This document shows, in pieces, positions 7,994 to 16,714 of a DNA stretch of 64,000 nucleotides. The notes below the pieces were generated by a model that saw only the letters and a list, made by a program, of their open reading frames with translations, was not told the origin of the DNA and did not search any database. How positions within the stretch are numbered: the first letter of the stretch is position 1; each line of letters opens with the position of its first letter. The stretch spans positions 20,643 through 84,642 of the forward strand of contig CAMZCM010000010.1 of assembly GCA_947305005.1 (NCBI GenBank). Direction: 5' to 3'. This DNA is from an uncultured Prevotellaceae bacterium. Its GTDB lineage: Bacteria > Bacteroidota > Bacteroidia > Bacteroidales > Bacteroidaceae. The position numbers and the translations under genes are program-made.

Positions 7994-10150
7994 ATGAAAA
8001 CGTATCAGACGAAAGAAATCAAGAACATTGCTTTGCTTGGCAGTGACGGGGCTGGTAAGACCACCCTCACAGAAGCGCTGCTCTTCGAGAGCGGCATTAT
8101 CTCGCGTCGCGGACGCATTACCCAGAAGAATACGGTCAGTGACTACCTGCCCGTAGAGCAGGAATATGGCTATAGCGTCTTCGCTACGCCCTTCCACGTG
8201 GAGTACAACAACAAGAAACTGAACATCATTGACTGTCCGGGTTCCGACGACTTCGCCGGTGCTGCCCTGACTGCAATGGGTGTAACAGATACCACCGTAA
8301 TTCTCATCAACGGTGCTGCCGGCCCTGAGGTGGCTACACAGAACCACTTCCGCCTGACAGAGAAGATGAACAAGCCTGTTATCTTCCTTGTCAACCGCCT
8401 TGATGAAGAGTTTGACTATGACCACCTGCTGGAGCAGCTGAAAGGCATCTATGGCTCTAAGATAGTGCCTGTTCAGTATCCCATCAAGACCGGTCCCGAT
8501 TTCAACGCACTCATCGACGTGTTGTTGATGAAGAAATATTCATGGAAGCCCGAAGGCGGCGCTCCCATCATCGAGGATATCCCCGCTGACCAGCTCGACA
8601 AGGCTACCGAGATGCATAAGGCTCTCGTGGAGGCTGCTGCTGAGCACGACGAGACCCTCATGGAGAAGTTCTTCGAGACGGAAGAGCTCAGCGAGGACGA
8701 GATGCGCGAAGGTATCCGTGCAGGCTTGGCCGCTCGCGGCATGTATCCTGTCTTCTGCGTTTGCGCTGGTAAGGACATGGGTGTCCGCCGTCTGATGGAG
8801 TTCTTGGGCAATGTGGTTCCCTTCGTTGATCAGATGCCCACTGTCCACAACACACGCGGCGAGGAAGTGAAGTGCGACGCCAACGGTCCCACCAGCTTGT
8901 ATTTCTTCAAGACCGCTGTAGAACCCCATATCGGTGAGGTGCAGTACTTCAAGGTTATGAGCGGTATTGTCCGCGAGGGTGATGACCTGACCAATGCTGA
9001 CCGTGGCAGCAAGGAGCGCATTGCTCAGCTGTTCGTCTGCGCAGGTGCCAACCGCACGAAGGTGACTGAATTGGTAGCTGGTGATATCGGCTGCAGCGTA
9101 AAGCTGAAGGACGTGAAGACTGGCAACACCCTGAACGGCAAGGATTGCGACAACCGCTTCGCTTTTATCAAGTATCCTGAGCCCAAGTATATCCGCGCTA
9201 TCCGCGCAGCCAACGAGGCTGAGACGGAGAAGATGATGAATGTGCTGCAACGCATGAGCCAGGAAGATCCTACATGGGTTGTTGAGCAGTCCAAGGAACT
9301 GCGTCAGATCCTCGTGAAGGGTCAGGGTGAGTTCCACCTCCGCACACTGAAATGGCGCATTGAGAACAACGATAAGATCAATATCGTTTATGACGAGCCG
9401 CGCATTCCTTATCGCGAGACCATCACGAAGGCTGCACGTGCCGACTATCGTCATAAGAAACAATCCGGCGGTGCCGGTCAGTTTGGTGAGGTTCACCTCA
9501 TCATCGAGCCTTACGCAGACGGTCAGCCCGTGAGCGAAGTCTATCGTTTCGGTGGTCAGGAGTTCCGCATCAATACCAAGAGTGAGGAAGTCATCGACCT
9601 CGAATGGGGCGGCAAGCTCGTGTTCATCAACTCTGTGGTCGGTGGTGCCATCGACGCTCGCTTTATGCCTGCTATCCTGAAGGGTATTATGAGTAAGATG
9701 GAGCAAGGCCCGCTCACTGGTTCTTATGCTCGCGACGTCCGTGTCATCGTCTATGATGGTAAGATGCATCCGGTAGATAGCAACGAATTGTCCTTCATGC
9801 TCGCAGGCCGCAACGCCTTCAGCATGGCCTTCAAAGAGGCTGGTCCGAAGTTGCTGGAGCCGATCTACGACGTGGATGTCTTCGTGCCCAGCGACAAGAT
9901 GGGTGACGTGATGTCTGACCTGCAGGGCCGTCGTGGCATGATTATGGGTATGACTTCAGAGAATGGTTACGAGAAGCTGACCGCCAAAGTGCCTTTGAAG
10001 GAAATGTCTTCCTATTCCACCGCTTTGAGCTCCATCACCGGTGGCCGCGCTTCCTTCGTCATGAAGTTCGCCAGCTACGAACTCGTGCCTGTTGATGTAC
10101 AGCAGAAGCTCCAGAAAGAGTTCGAAGAGAGCCAGAAGGATCAAGACTGA
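7994..10150 (+). CDS. Elongation factor G paralogue (EF-G2 type) lacking the catalytic histidine
   Basis: A translation-factor GTPase-fold protein of 718 residues with the five-domain EF-G layout: G domain 1-270, then domain II, and the EF-G III-V region with domain IV near 480-600. The P-loop GSDGAGKTT (16-24) is intact, but the G3 motif, DTPGH in true EF-G, reads DCPGS at 80-84, so the histidine that drives GTP hydrolysis is Ser. The switch I RGIT of EF-G reads EYGYS, and NKxD reads NRLD. This agrees with EF-G2 of Bacteroides thetaiotaomicron, described as a translocation factor without GTPase activity that is needed in starvation and gut colonisation. The ATG at 7994 is preferred over a TTG nine bases earlier. 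No clear promoter box was seen in the 183-base gap upstream. Confidence 0.88.
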   Translation: MKTYQTKEIKNIALLGSDGAGKTTLTEALLFESGIISRRGRITQKNTVSDYLPVEQEYGYSVFATPFHVEYNNKKLNIIDCPGSDDFAGAALTAMGVTDTTVILINGAAGPEVATQNHFRLTEKMNKPVIFLVNRLDEEFDYDHLLEQLKGIYGSKIVPVQYPIKTGPDFNALIDVLLMKKYSWKPEGGAPIIEDIPADQLDKATEMHKALVEAAAEHDETLMEKFFETEELSEDEMREGIRAGLAARGMYPVFCVCAGKDMGVRRLMEFLGNVVPFVDQMPTVHNTRGEEVKCDANGPTSLYFFKTAVEPHIGEVQYFKVMSGIVREGDDLTNADRGSKERIAQLFVCAGANRTKVTELVAGDIGCSVKLKDVKTGNTLNGKDCDNRFAFIKYPEPKYIRAIRAANEAETEKMMNVLQRMSQEDPTWVVEQSKELRQILVKGQGEFHLRTLKWRIENNDKINIVYDEPRIPYRETITKAARADYRHKKQSGGAGQFGEVHLIIEPYADGQPVSEVYRFGGQEFRINTKSEEVIDLEWGGKLVFINSVVGGAIDARFMPAILKGIMSKMEQGPLTGSYARDVRVIVYDGKMHPVDSNELSFMLAGRNAFSMAFKEAGPKLLEPIYDVDVFVPSDKMGDVMSDLQGRRGMIMGMTSENGYEKLTAKVPLKEMSSYSTALSSITGGRASFVMKFASYELVPVDVQQKLQKEFEESQKDQD

Positions 10151-10181
10151 TTATTCAGCACCCTTTCATTTTCATAGTAGG

Positions 10182-10216
10182 GGGCTTCTCCGAACAGCTT
10201 CGGAGAAGCCCTTTTT
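10182..10216 (+). terminator. Terminator after the EF-G2 gene
   Basis: Arms 10182-10194 and 10199-10211 pair over 13 bases (GGGCTTCTCCGAA) with a 4-base loop, then a run of five T. It stands 31 bases past the EF-G2 stop and 23 bases before the GH30 start. Confidence 0.9.
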
Positions 10217-10239
10217 CTCTCTCATAGTAAACACGGACA

Positions 10240-12657
10240 ATGATGTGCTTCAAAAAGTTTTTTCCGCTTCTCCTTATGCTGTTGCCCGCCTTGATATCGG
10301 CACAAAATATGAATGTCTATATCAAGCACTCAAGTGGTTTGCTGCTTACCTACAACCAGAGCTCAGGTAAGGGGGTGATTGTTGAACCGGATAATTCGCT
10401 CGCCCGACAGCTGCAGCTGAAGCCGCACGATGACGGGACCTATGCAATTGTCTATACTACTGATGAGGGCAAATCGCTCTTTCTGGCACTCAATGGCCAG
10501 TGGAATACCATATTTCAGGAGCAGGAGGATATTGATGAAGCACGCTATTCCATAGAAACCCTTAGTGGTGGCCAGATGATTCTCCTGCGCTGTAAGAAGA
10601 ACGGGAAGTATCTGGGTACAGACAATACGTCAGACGGCTCGTCTGTGTACTCGGATAAGGATGGGAAAAACGAGAAACACAGATGGTATTTGGCCGATAC
10701 ACCCGACCGGTTGCCGACAGCTGTAACGTATAATTATATAGTCAGCGTTGCTGACCGACGCCAGGTCAATGAAGGATGGGGTGTCTCGCTATGCTGGTGG
10801 GCAAATATGTGTGGCAAATGGGATGATGAGAAGATTGACGAGATAGTGGAATGGCTGGTCAGTCCGGAGGGATTGAATAATAACCTGTTCCGCTATAACA
10901 TTGGTGGGGGTGATGATCCTGAAAACCGCAACTGCACGTTGCATCATATGGGCAAGGGCAAAGGGTTACGTGCCGAGATGGAAGGCTTCAAGGATTCTTC
11001 GACAGACAGCTATCACTGGGACCGTGATGCCGCCCAACGAAAGATCATGCTGAAGATTAAGGAAAAACGTCCAGATGCCATCTTTGAAGCTTTCTCCAAC
11101 TCAGCCCCTTATTATATGACTTATAGCGGTTGTGTAGCAGGTGCTGTCAACGGTGGCGATGACAATTTGCGACCAGAATATTATGAGGAGTTTGCCCATT
11201 ATCTGGTGGATGTCTGTAAACATTATAAGGATGAATATGGTATCGAGTTCAAGACGTTGGAGCCATTCAATGAACCTAATACGAGCTATTGGTCGGCCAA
11301 TGGCAGTCAAGAAGGATGTCATTTTGGCTTTTCGTCGCAGATCGTTTTCCTCAAGGTGCTGGCTCCCATTCTCGCAGAATCTGGTTTGAACACGATAATA
11401 GCAGCCTCTGATGAAACCAATGTTGCTACTTCCGTTTCAGGTTTCAAAGAATATGAGAAAGCGGGTGTACTGGATCTCGTAGGACAGTGGAATACCCACA
11501 CTTATTCGGCTTCAATTCCCAATCGCGCTCAAATAGGATCTCTGGCGCGCGAAGCAGGGAAACAACTGTGGATGAGTGAGGTGGGAAGCGGCGGTAGCGG
11601 TATATCGGGTAATCTCAGCCTGATGCAGAAACTGATGGACGACGTACGTTACATTATGCCTACAGCCTGGTTTGACTGGCAGTATGTCGAGGAAGGCGGT
11701 GACCAATGGTGTACTGTCCGTGGCAATTTCTCCTCCCAAACCTATGAGCGCGTCAAGAGCTACTATGTACACCAACATATCACTAAGTTTATCCGAGTTG
11801 GCTATACCTTTGTTACATCTTTGAATGAACAGACTTTGGCAGCCCTCAGCCCTGATCGTGATGAGCTTGTATTGGTTGCCTTGAATAATGCTTCCGTTCC
11901 CAGTCGCCATTGTGCCAACATCTTCTTCGCAACCCCTGAGAAGGAAGGTGTTCAGGCGTATATCACAACGTCAAAGGTCAATGTGGGGACTTTCATGGAT
12001 TACCAGCTCCATGACAGTCAGCTATCCTTCGAGTTGGCTCCACAAAGTATCGTCACTTTTGTTATTCCTGTCAGTGATGTGGTCGTTGTGCCTTCAACCG
12101 TTCAAGCAGGGGTTCCCTATCTGCTTCTTCCCCAATACAATCAGGAAGCCGCTCTGACTGTTGATGCTGGAGGAGCCCTGAAATTAGGTGAGATCAGCAT
12201 GGATGAAGCCCAGACTTGGACCTTTTCAGCAGACGGGAACAAAATGACGATGTCCAACGCTATGGGCAAGAAACTCAACGCAGGCACTTCTTATAAGCTG
12301 ACAACCTCGACCACTAAAGCCAGCCCTGTCAGCATCCTGCCTGTGGAGGATTTCTTTTGGAGAATCATGACAGATGATACAAAAGGATTTGACCTGAATG
12401 GGGAAAACTATACAATAGGAACGGACGTAGGGCAATATGCTTATGGAACTTCCGTGAGTGCAGGCCATCGCAATTGGCAACTCCTTCGCTTGCCTCAGGC
12501 TGATAATCCTACAGCCATCCAAGATATTGCCGAGAGAGCTGATATTGACCCACAGTCAGGTAATGTAAACATTTACGACCTGTATGGGCGTCGTCTCAGA
12601 AAACTGCCAGGCAGAGGGGTTTGTATTCAAAGCGGAAAAATTCGTGTCATCAGATAA
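10240..12657 (+). CDS. Secreted GH30 family glycoside hydrolase, endo-beta-1,6-galactanase-like
   Basis: An 805-residue secreted enzyme. A signal peptide ends near SAQN (residues 1-22). Residues 25-150 form a beta-trefoil-like lectin module, then the GH30 barrel starts with GWGVSLCWWANMCGKW and LFRYNIGGG. The acid/base Glu is in FNEPNTSYW near residue 345 and the nucleophile Glu in WMSEVGSGG near 446. A second lectin-like region spans about 630-770, and the protein ends with YDLYGRRLRKLPGRGVCI, a short C-terminal motif shared with two other secreted proteins here. The best family match is with endo-beta-1,6-galactanase-like enzymes acting on arabinogalactan side chains; the exact substrate is inference. 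The terminator upstream leaves only 23 bases and no visible promoter box. Confidence 0.83.
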   Translation: MMCFKKFFPLLLMLLPALISAQNMNVYIKHSSGLLLTYNQSSGKGVIVEPDNSLARQLQLKPHDDGTYAIVYTTDEGKSLFLALNGQWNTIFQEQEDIDEARYSIETLSGGQMILLRCKKNGKYLGTDNTSDGSSVYSDKDGKNEKHRWYLADTPDRLPTAVTYNYIVSVADRRQVNEGWGVSLCWWANMCGKWDDEKIDEIVEWLVSPEGLNNNLFRYNIGGGDDPENRNCTLHHMGKGKGLRAEMEGFKDSSTDSYHWDRDAAQRKIMLKIKEKRPDAIFEAFSNSAPYYMTYSGCVAGAVNGGDDNLRPEYYEEFAHYLVDVCKHYKDEYGIEFKTLEPFNEPNTSYWSANGSQEGCHFGFSSQIVFLKVLAPILAESGLNTIIAASDETNVATSVSGFKEYEKAGVLDLVGQWNTHTYSASIPNRAQIGSLAREAGKQLWMSEVGSGGSGISGNLSLMQKLMDDVRYIMPTAWFDWQYVEEGGDQWCTVRGNFSSQTYERVKSYYVHQHITKFIRVGYTFVTSLNEQTLAALSPDRDELVLVALNNASVPSRHCANIFFATPEKEGVQAYITTSKVNVGTFMDYQLHDSQLSFELAPQSIVTFVIPVSDVVVVPSTVQAGVPYLLLPQYNQEAALTVDAGGALKLGEISMDEAQTWTFSADGNKMTMSNAMGKKLNAGTSYKLTTSTTKASPVSILPVEDFFWRIMTDDTKGFDLNGENYTIGTDVGQYAYGTSVSAGHRNWQLLRLPQADNPTAIQDIAERADIDPQSGNVNIYDLYGRRLRKLPGRGVCIQSGKIRVIR

Positions 12658-12661
12658 TCAA

Positions 12662-12688
12662 AAGAGCCCTGCCATTGGCGGGGCTCTT
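12662..12688. terminator. Terminator shared by the GH30 and DUF4827 genes
   Basis: A 12-bp stem (AAGAGCCCT, then GCC pairing with GGC) with a 3-base loop, lying between two convergent stops. Confidence 0.8.
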
Positions 12689-12691
12689 CTG

Positions 12692-13390
12692 TTAATCTCT
12701 CATCTTCTGGTATTTGATTTCGTAAAAACAGGGATAGACGTTGTTGGATGCATCACTCTGTCCTTGTGAGTGCGGGATAATCAAACGCACCTTGGCAATC
12801 TGTTCGTTAGAGGTCTGACGCCCTACACGGATATAGGTGAGGGGGGTAAGCCAGCCGGCAGGAACGCTGGCAGAGCCATAGGTCGTATACATTTTACTGC
12901 GATAGCCCGTCGTGAGGAACGAGGCGGTAAAAGTGCCATAAGAATTGGAAACCTCCATCACGTCCATCCAAGGCGAATCCTCGTAATAATTATCATTGGA
13001 GGTTTGGATGGAATCGCCCATGATGTTGAATTCCGTGTAGCGAGCCATGATTCTCATGCTTTTCCCTGATTCCAGTTTCTCGCCTACGCCTTCGCGCACA
13101 ATCTGCATATAGACGCCGGAGCCGAACTGTACATATTGGTTGCTCTCGGTATATGTCTTGTAACCCTGATCCTTGAAGGTTTCTTCGCTGATGGGGTTGA
13201 TGCGGCCTACGTCAATGAGCACATCGCCGTAACCGTCCGTAATCTTGACGTCGCGATTGAGGAAGTTGTTGATGGCGTTGGCCTCTTTCTCCTTCTGCTC
13301 GGCGTACGTCTCGTCGCTGCTGCAGGAGGCCAGGAAGGCGACTCCTGAGAGTGCGATGACACCTATTTTATAATATAATCTACTTAGCAT
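12692..13390 (-). CDS. DUF4827 family lipoprotein, FKBP-like
   Basis: A 232-residue predicted outer-envelope lipoprotein. The N-terminus is a lipoprotein signal with Cys at about residue 23 (VAFLASCSSDETY). The body resembles the DUF4827 family of Bacteroidales, which has an FKBP-like fold: VQFGSGVYMQIVREGVGEKLESG near 90-110 and the C-terminal IAKVRLIIPHSQGQ, like the HSQGYG end of FKBP-type isomerases. Typical active-site aromatics of FKBPs are not obvious, so enzyme activity is uncertain. Monocistronic, promoter box at 13419-13426. Confidence 0.75.
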   Translation of the reverse strand: MLSRLYYKIGVIALSGVAFLASCSSDETYAEQKEKEANAINNFLNRDVKITDGYGDVLIDVGRINPISEETFKDQGYKTYTESNQYVQFGSGVYMQIVREGVGEKLESGKSMRIMARYTEFNIMGDSIQTSNDNYYEDSPWMDVMEVSNSYGTFTASFLTTGYRSKMYTTYGSASVPAGWLTPLTYIRVGRQTSNEQIAKVRLIIPHSQGQSDASNNVYPCFYEIKYQKMRD

Positions 13391-13418
13391 CGTAGTGTTT
13401 ATTGCTTCAATTCGGCGG

Positions 13419-13426
13419 CAAAGATA
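13419..13426 (-). promoter_or_regulatory. Promoter -7 box of the DUF4827 gene
   Basis: Minus strand TATCTTTG followed by C, 29 bases before the start codon. Confidence 0.7.
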
Positions 13427-13515
13427 AGGATAATTTGCGACTTACGACGGACAATTCACGATTTTTATTAAATAAAAAAAGTATGAAAAACCCTTGCTAA
13501 TTCACAGAAAAGCAG

Positions 13516-13523
13516 TATCTTTG
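13516..13523 (+). promoter_or_regulatory. Promoter -7 box of the rplM operon
   Basis: TATCTTTG followed by C, with a TTG-containing -33 region about 20 bases upstream. It sets the transcript start about 160 bases before rplM. Confidence 0.75.
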
Positions 13524-13530
13524 CAAGCCG

Positions 13531-13691
13531 ATTATTATCAAGGAGTCCCTTAAAGGGCTCTATATCTGTGTGTTAATAGCTCTTCTCATTGGCCTGGGAG
13601 GGTGGTTAGTGAATCACAGAAGAAACGAAATGGCCGTATCAAGCGGCTGAAAGAACAATTTTAGTAGTAAAAATTATTATTTAAACGAAGA
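13531..13691 (+). promoter_or_regulatory. Long 5' leader of rplM, candidate ribosomal protein autoregulatory RNA
   Basis: About 160 untranslated bases between the promoter and rplM, long for this genome. It includes a small hairpin (AGTCCCTT pairing with AAGGGCT) near 13544-13561, a GC-richer middle, and a GCCG/CGGC hairpin near 13633-13647. A six-codon open frame (13630-13650) is present but unsupported. Ribosomal protein leaders of this size often bind the encoded protein; no known structure was recognised. Confidence 0.4.
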
Positions 13692-14153
13692 ATGGACACT
13701 TTAAGTTACAAGACCATTTCTGTCAACAAGGTGACAGCACAGAAAGAATGGGTCGTTGTGGATGCAACGGACCAGGTTCTCGGTCGCCTCGCTACGAAGG
13801 TTGCCAAGTTGCTTCGTGGCAAGTACAAACCCACTTTCACACCTCACGTTGACTGTGGTGACAATGTCATCATCATCAACGCCGACAAGATTCAGCTCAC
13901 TGGTAAGAAGATGACCGACCGCGTTTATCTGCGTTACAGCATGTATCCCGGTGGTCAGAAGGCCAGCACTCCGGCTGACATCATCGCAAAGCCCAACGGT
14001 TACGAGAAACTCGTTCGCCGCGTTGTAAAGGGCATGCTCCCCAAAAACAAACTGGCCGCTCAGCTGCTCAATAATCTCTACATCTACGAGGGTGCAGAGC
14101 ACAAGCATGAGGCACAGAGCCCCAAGGCCATTGATATTAACCTCTATAAGTAA
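13692..14153 (+). CDS. rplM: 50S ribosomal protein L13
   Basis: Large-subunit protein L13, 153 residues, with the family's start SYKTISVNK and the conserved ATDQVLGRLATKVAKLLRGK and HVDCGDNVIIINADKI segments, followed by MLPKNKLAAQLLNNLYIYEG. It is placed in front of rpsI, the classical L13-S9 pair, six bases apart. rpsB and tsf continue the run downstream. Expression is probably high and may be controlled through the long leader. Confidence 0.98.
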   Translation: MDTLSYKTISVNKVTAQKEWVVVDATDQVLGRLATKVAKLLRGKYKPTFTPHVDCGDNVIIINADKIQLTGKKMTDRVYLRYSMYPGGQKASTPADIIAKPNGYEKLVRRVVKGMLPKNKLAAQLLNNLYIYEGAEHKHEAQSPKAIDINLYK

Positions 14154-14159
14154 ACAGAA

Positions 14160-14546
14160 ATGGCAGTAGTAAATGCATTAGGCCGCCGCAAGAGCGCCGT
14201 TGCCCGTGTTTATGTAACAGAGGGCACTGGTAAGATTACCATCAACAAGAAAGATCTGACAGAATACTTCCCCAGCACAATTCTGCAGTTCGTCGTGAAG
14301 CAGCCTCTGGCTCTCCTCGATGCAGCTGAGAAATATGACATCAAGGTCAATGTGTTTGGTGGTGGTTTCACAGGACAGAGCCAGGCTCTCCGCCTCGCTA
14401 TCGCTCGTGCACTCGTCAAGATCAATGCAGAAGATAAGAAAGCCCTTCGCGCTGAAGGCTTCATGACACGCGATCCCCGTGAGGTTGAGCGTAAGAAGCC
14501 GGGTCGTCCCAAAGCACGTCGTCGCTTCCAGTTCAGCAAACGTTAA
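14160..14546 (+). CDS. rpsI: 30S ribosomal protein S9
   Basis: Small-subunit protein S9, 128 residues, with NALGRRKSAVARVYV at the start, GGGFTGQSQALRLAIARALV in the middle and the Arg/Lys-rich tail ending in RRRFQFSKR that reaches the P-site tRNA. It follows rplM directly. Confidence 0.98.
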   Translation: MAVVNALGRRKSAVARVYVTEGTGKITINKKDLTEYFPSTILQFVVKQPLALLDAAEKYDIKVNVFGGGFTGQSQALRLAIARALVKINAEDKKALRAEGFMTRDPREVERKKPGRPKARRRFQFSKR

Positions 14547-14682
14547 TATATCGGCTCCAGTTTGCTGGGCTGCATAGATTGCGTTTAGTATCTAAATCGT
14601 GCGGATTCCCCTTGGACTACCGCAAGATTGGTTAAGAAATAACCCAAAAGAAAGTAAACCAAACATTATTTTATTTTAGACT
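14547..14682 (+). promoter_or_regulatory. 136-base spacer before rpsB, possible leader
   Basis: No open frame or clear TAnnTTTG box. The first 90 bases are G/C-richer than the last 45 and contain possible short stems (for example GGTTAAGAAATAACC at about 14630-14644), so it may hold a translational control element for S2 and EF-Ts. No named RNA family was recognised. Confidence 0.3.
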
Positions 14683-15489
14683 ATGTCAAGAACAAATTTT
14701 GAAACTCTGCTTGAAGCTGGTTGCCACTTCGGTCACCTCAAGCGCAAGTGGAACCCCGCCATGGCTCCTTATATCTTCATGGAGAAGAATGGCATTCATA
14801 TCATCGACCTCCACAAGACTGTTGTTAAGGTTGACGAGGCTGCTGAGGCTCTGAAGAACATCGCCAAGAGCGGCCGCAAGATTCTCTTCGTTGCTACTAA
14901 AAAACAGGCCAAGTCGGTTGTGGCTGAGAAAGCTACTTCCATTAATATGCCTTACGTCATCGAGCGCTGGCCCGGTGGCATGCTCACCAACTTCACCACT
15001 ATCCGCAAGGCTGTGAAGAAGATGGCTAACATCGACAAGCTCACCGCTGATGGCACCTATGCCAATCTCAGCAAGCGTGAGGCTCTGCAAATCAGCCGCC
15101 AGCGCGCTAAGCTGGAGAAGAACCTCGGTTCTGTGGCTGACCTCACCCGTCTGCCCGCTGCCCTCTTCGTGGTTGACGTCCTCAAGGAGCAGATCGCTGT
15201 TCGCGAGGCTAACCGTCTGGGCATCCCCGTGTTCGCTATGGTGGACACCAACTCCAACCCCGATAACGTTGATTTCGTAATTCCTGCTAACGACGACGCC
15301 AGCAAGAGTGTTGAGGTGATTCTCGACGCTTGTGTTGCTGCTATCGCTGAAGGTCTCGAGGAGCGTAAGGCTGAGCGTGTTGACGCTGAGGCTGCTGGCG
15401 AGAAAGGCGAGAAGGCAGCTAAGCAGAGCGCCCGCGTAGAGGAGGAAGAAGAGGTTGAATCTGAGGCAGAAGCTCCCGCAGAAGAGTAA
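14683..15489 (+). CDS. rpsB: 30S ribosomal protein S2
   Basis: Small-subunit protein S2, 268 residues: the start SRTNFETLLEAGCHFGHLKR, then KWNPAMAPYIFMEKNGIHII, the ERWPGGMLTNF segment and the IPVFAMVDTNSNP region are diagnostic. The C-terminal 40 residues are an acidic, Ala/Glu-rich tail, common in Bacteroidota S2. It lies upstream of tsf as in most bacteria. Confidence 0.98.
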   Translation: MSRTNFETLLEAGCHFGHLKRKWNPAMAPYIFMEKNGIHIIDLHKTVVKVDEAAEALKNIAKSGRKILFVATKKQAKSVVAEKATSINMPYVIERWPGGMLTNFTTIRKAVKKMANIDKLTADGTYANLSKREALQISRQRAKLEKNLGSVADLTRLPAALFVVDVLKEQIAVREANRLGIPVFAMVDTNSNPDNVDFVIPANDDASKSVEVILDACVAAIAEGLEERKAERVDAEAAGEKGEKAAKQSARVEEEEEVESEAEAPAEE

Positions 15490-15646
15490 CTGATTCGACT
15501 GCGAATCAGAGTGAAAAGTGAAAGAATGAAAACTGAAAAATAAAAGTCACTTTGCATTCTTCACGTTATTCACGGCTCCCAAAGCCTGCACATGACAGGT
15601 AATATTTATTTTCACTTTTCATTTTATCATTTTTCATTTAAAGAAA
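15490..15646. repeat. Low-complexity spacer between rpsB and tsf with inverted A/T-rich flanks
   Basis: The left side is rich in GTGAAA/GAATGAAAA units and the right side in TTTTCA/CATTTT units, so the flanks are roughly inverted copies around a G/C-richer centre. It separates two genes that are usually close together and may be an inserted repeat. Confidence 0.45.
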
Positions 15647-16642
15647 ATGGCTGTATCAATCAAAGATATCCAGAAGCTGCGCGAGATGACTGGCGCAGGT
15701 CTGGCTGACTGTAAGAAAGCGCTCGAAGAGAGCAATGGCGAAATCGAGCCCGCTATCGAGATCATCCGCAAGAAGGGTCAGGCTGTAGCTGCTAAGCGTA
15801 GCGACCGTGAGGCTTCTGAGGGCTGCGTCCTCGTGAAGGTTGACGGTAACTTCGGTGCCATCATCGCCCTGAAGTGTGAGACCGACTTCGTTGCTAACAA
15901 CGCAGACTTCGTGAAGCTCACGCAGGACATCATCGATGCTGCTGTGGCTGCTCGTTGCAAGACTCTCGACGAAGTGAAGGCTCTGCCCTTGAACGGTACT
16001 ACCGTGGCCGAGGCTGTCGTTGACCGCAGCGGTATCACTGGTGAGAAGATGGAGCTCGACGGCTACTGCACCGTAGAAGGTGAGTGCATCGCTGCTTACA
16101 ACCACCAGAACAAGAACACTCTCTGCACCATGGTCGCTCTGAACAAGTGCGTTGAGGATACTACCGTAGGCAAGAACGTTGCTATGCAGGTTGCCAGCGC
16201 TTCTCCCGTCGCTGTTGACGAGAAGAGCGTTCCTCAGGAGACCATCGACAGCGAGCTTCGCGTAGCTATCGAGAAGACCAAGGAAGAGCAGGTTGCCAAG
16301 GCTGTTGAGGCTGCTATCCGCAAGGCTGGTGTGAACCCCGCACACGTTGACAGCGAGGATCACATCGAGAGCAACATGGCTAAGGGCTGGATCACTCCCG
16401 AGCAGGCCGCTATGGTCCGCGAGATCAAGGAGAAGGTTGCTGCCGAGAAGGCTGCTAACCTGCCCGAACAGATGATCCAGAACATCGCTCAGGGTCGTCT
16501 GAAGAAGTTCTTCAAGGAGAGCTGCCTCCTCGATCAGGAGTTCATCTGGGATAAGAACATGACTGTTGCCCAGTACCTCCAGAGCGTTGACAAGGCCCTC
16601 ACCGTGACCGACTTCAAGCGTTTCACGCTCCGTGCTGAGTAA
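15647..16642 (+). CDS. tsf: Elongation factor Ts
   Basis: Nucleotide exchange factor that recycles EF-Tu. 331 residues, the longer form usual in Bacteroidota. The start IKDIQKLREMTGAGLADCKKALEE is the N-terminal UBA-like domain with the TGAG-MDCKKAL signature; CETDFVANNADF follows, and the C-terminal coiled region ends in VTDFKRFTLRAE. It follows rpsB after an unusual 157-base spacer and ends before a terminator shared with radA. Confidence 0.97.
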   Translation: MAVSIKDIQKLREMTGAGLADCKKALEESNGEIEPAIEIIRKKGQAVAAKRSDREASEGCVLVKVDGNFGAIIALKCETDFVANNADFVKLTQDIIDAAVAARCKTLDEVKALPLNGTTVAEAVVDRSGITGEKMELDGYCTVEGECIAAYNHQNKNTLCTMVALNKCVEDTTVGKNVAMQVASASPVAVDEKSVPQETIDSELRVAIEKTKEEQVAKAVEAAIRKAGVNPAHVDSEDHIESNMAKGWITPEQAAMVREIKEKVAAEKAANLPEQMIQNIAQGRLKKFFKESCLLDQEFIWDKNMTVAQYLQSVDKALTVTDFKRFTLRAE

Positions 16643-16662
16643 TCTTTTTCGACTCAATAAGC

Positions 16663-16690
16663 AGAAAGCCCGCCAATCGGCGGGCTTTCT
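16663..16690. terminator. Terminator shared by tsf and radA
   Basis: A 12-bp perfect stem (AGAAAGCCCGCC with its complement) and a 4-base loop, followed by a T-rich tract on the plus strand, between two convergent genes. Confidence 0.9.
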
Positions 16691-16714
16691 TGTTTCTCGA
16701 TGTCTGTCATCCAC

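Noticed and set aside
8540..9769. 409-codon open frame antisense to the EF-G2 gene
   Set aside because: It mirrors a highly biased coding sequence, has no promoter or family resemblance, and the plus strand clearly encodes EF-G2.
13630..13650. Six-codon frame in the rplM leader resembling the start of tsf
   Set aside because: Too short to judge; the likeness (ATGGCCGTATCAAGC) may be chance.
15656..16714. 352-codon open frame antisense to tsf
   Set aside because: Leu/Ser-rich shadow of the EF-Ts gene with no independent support.
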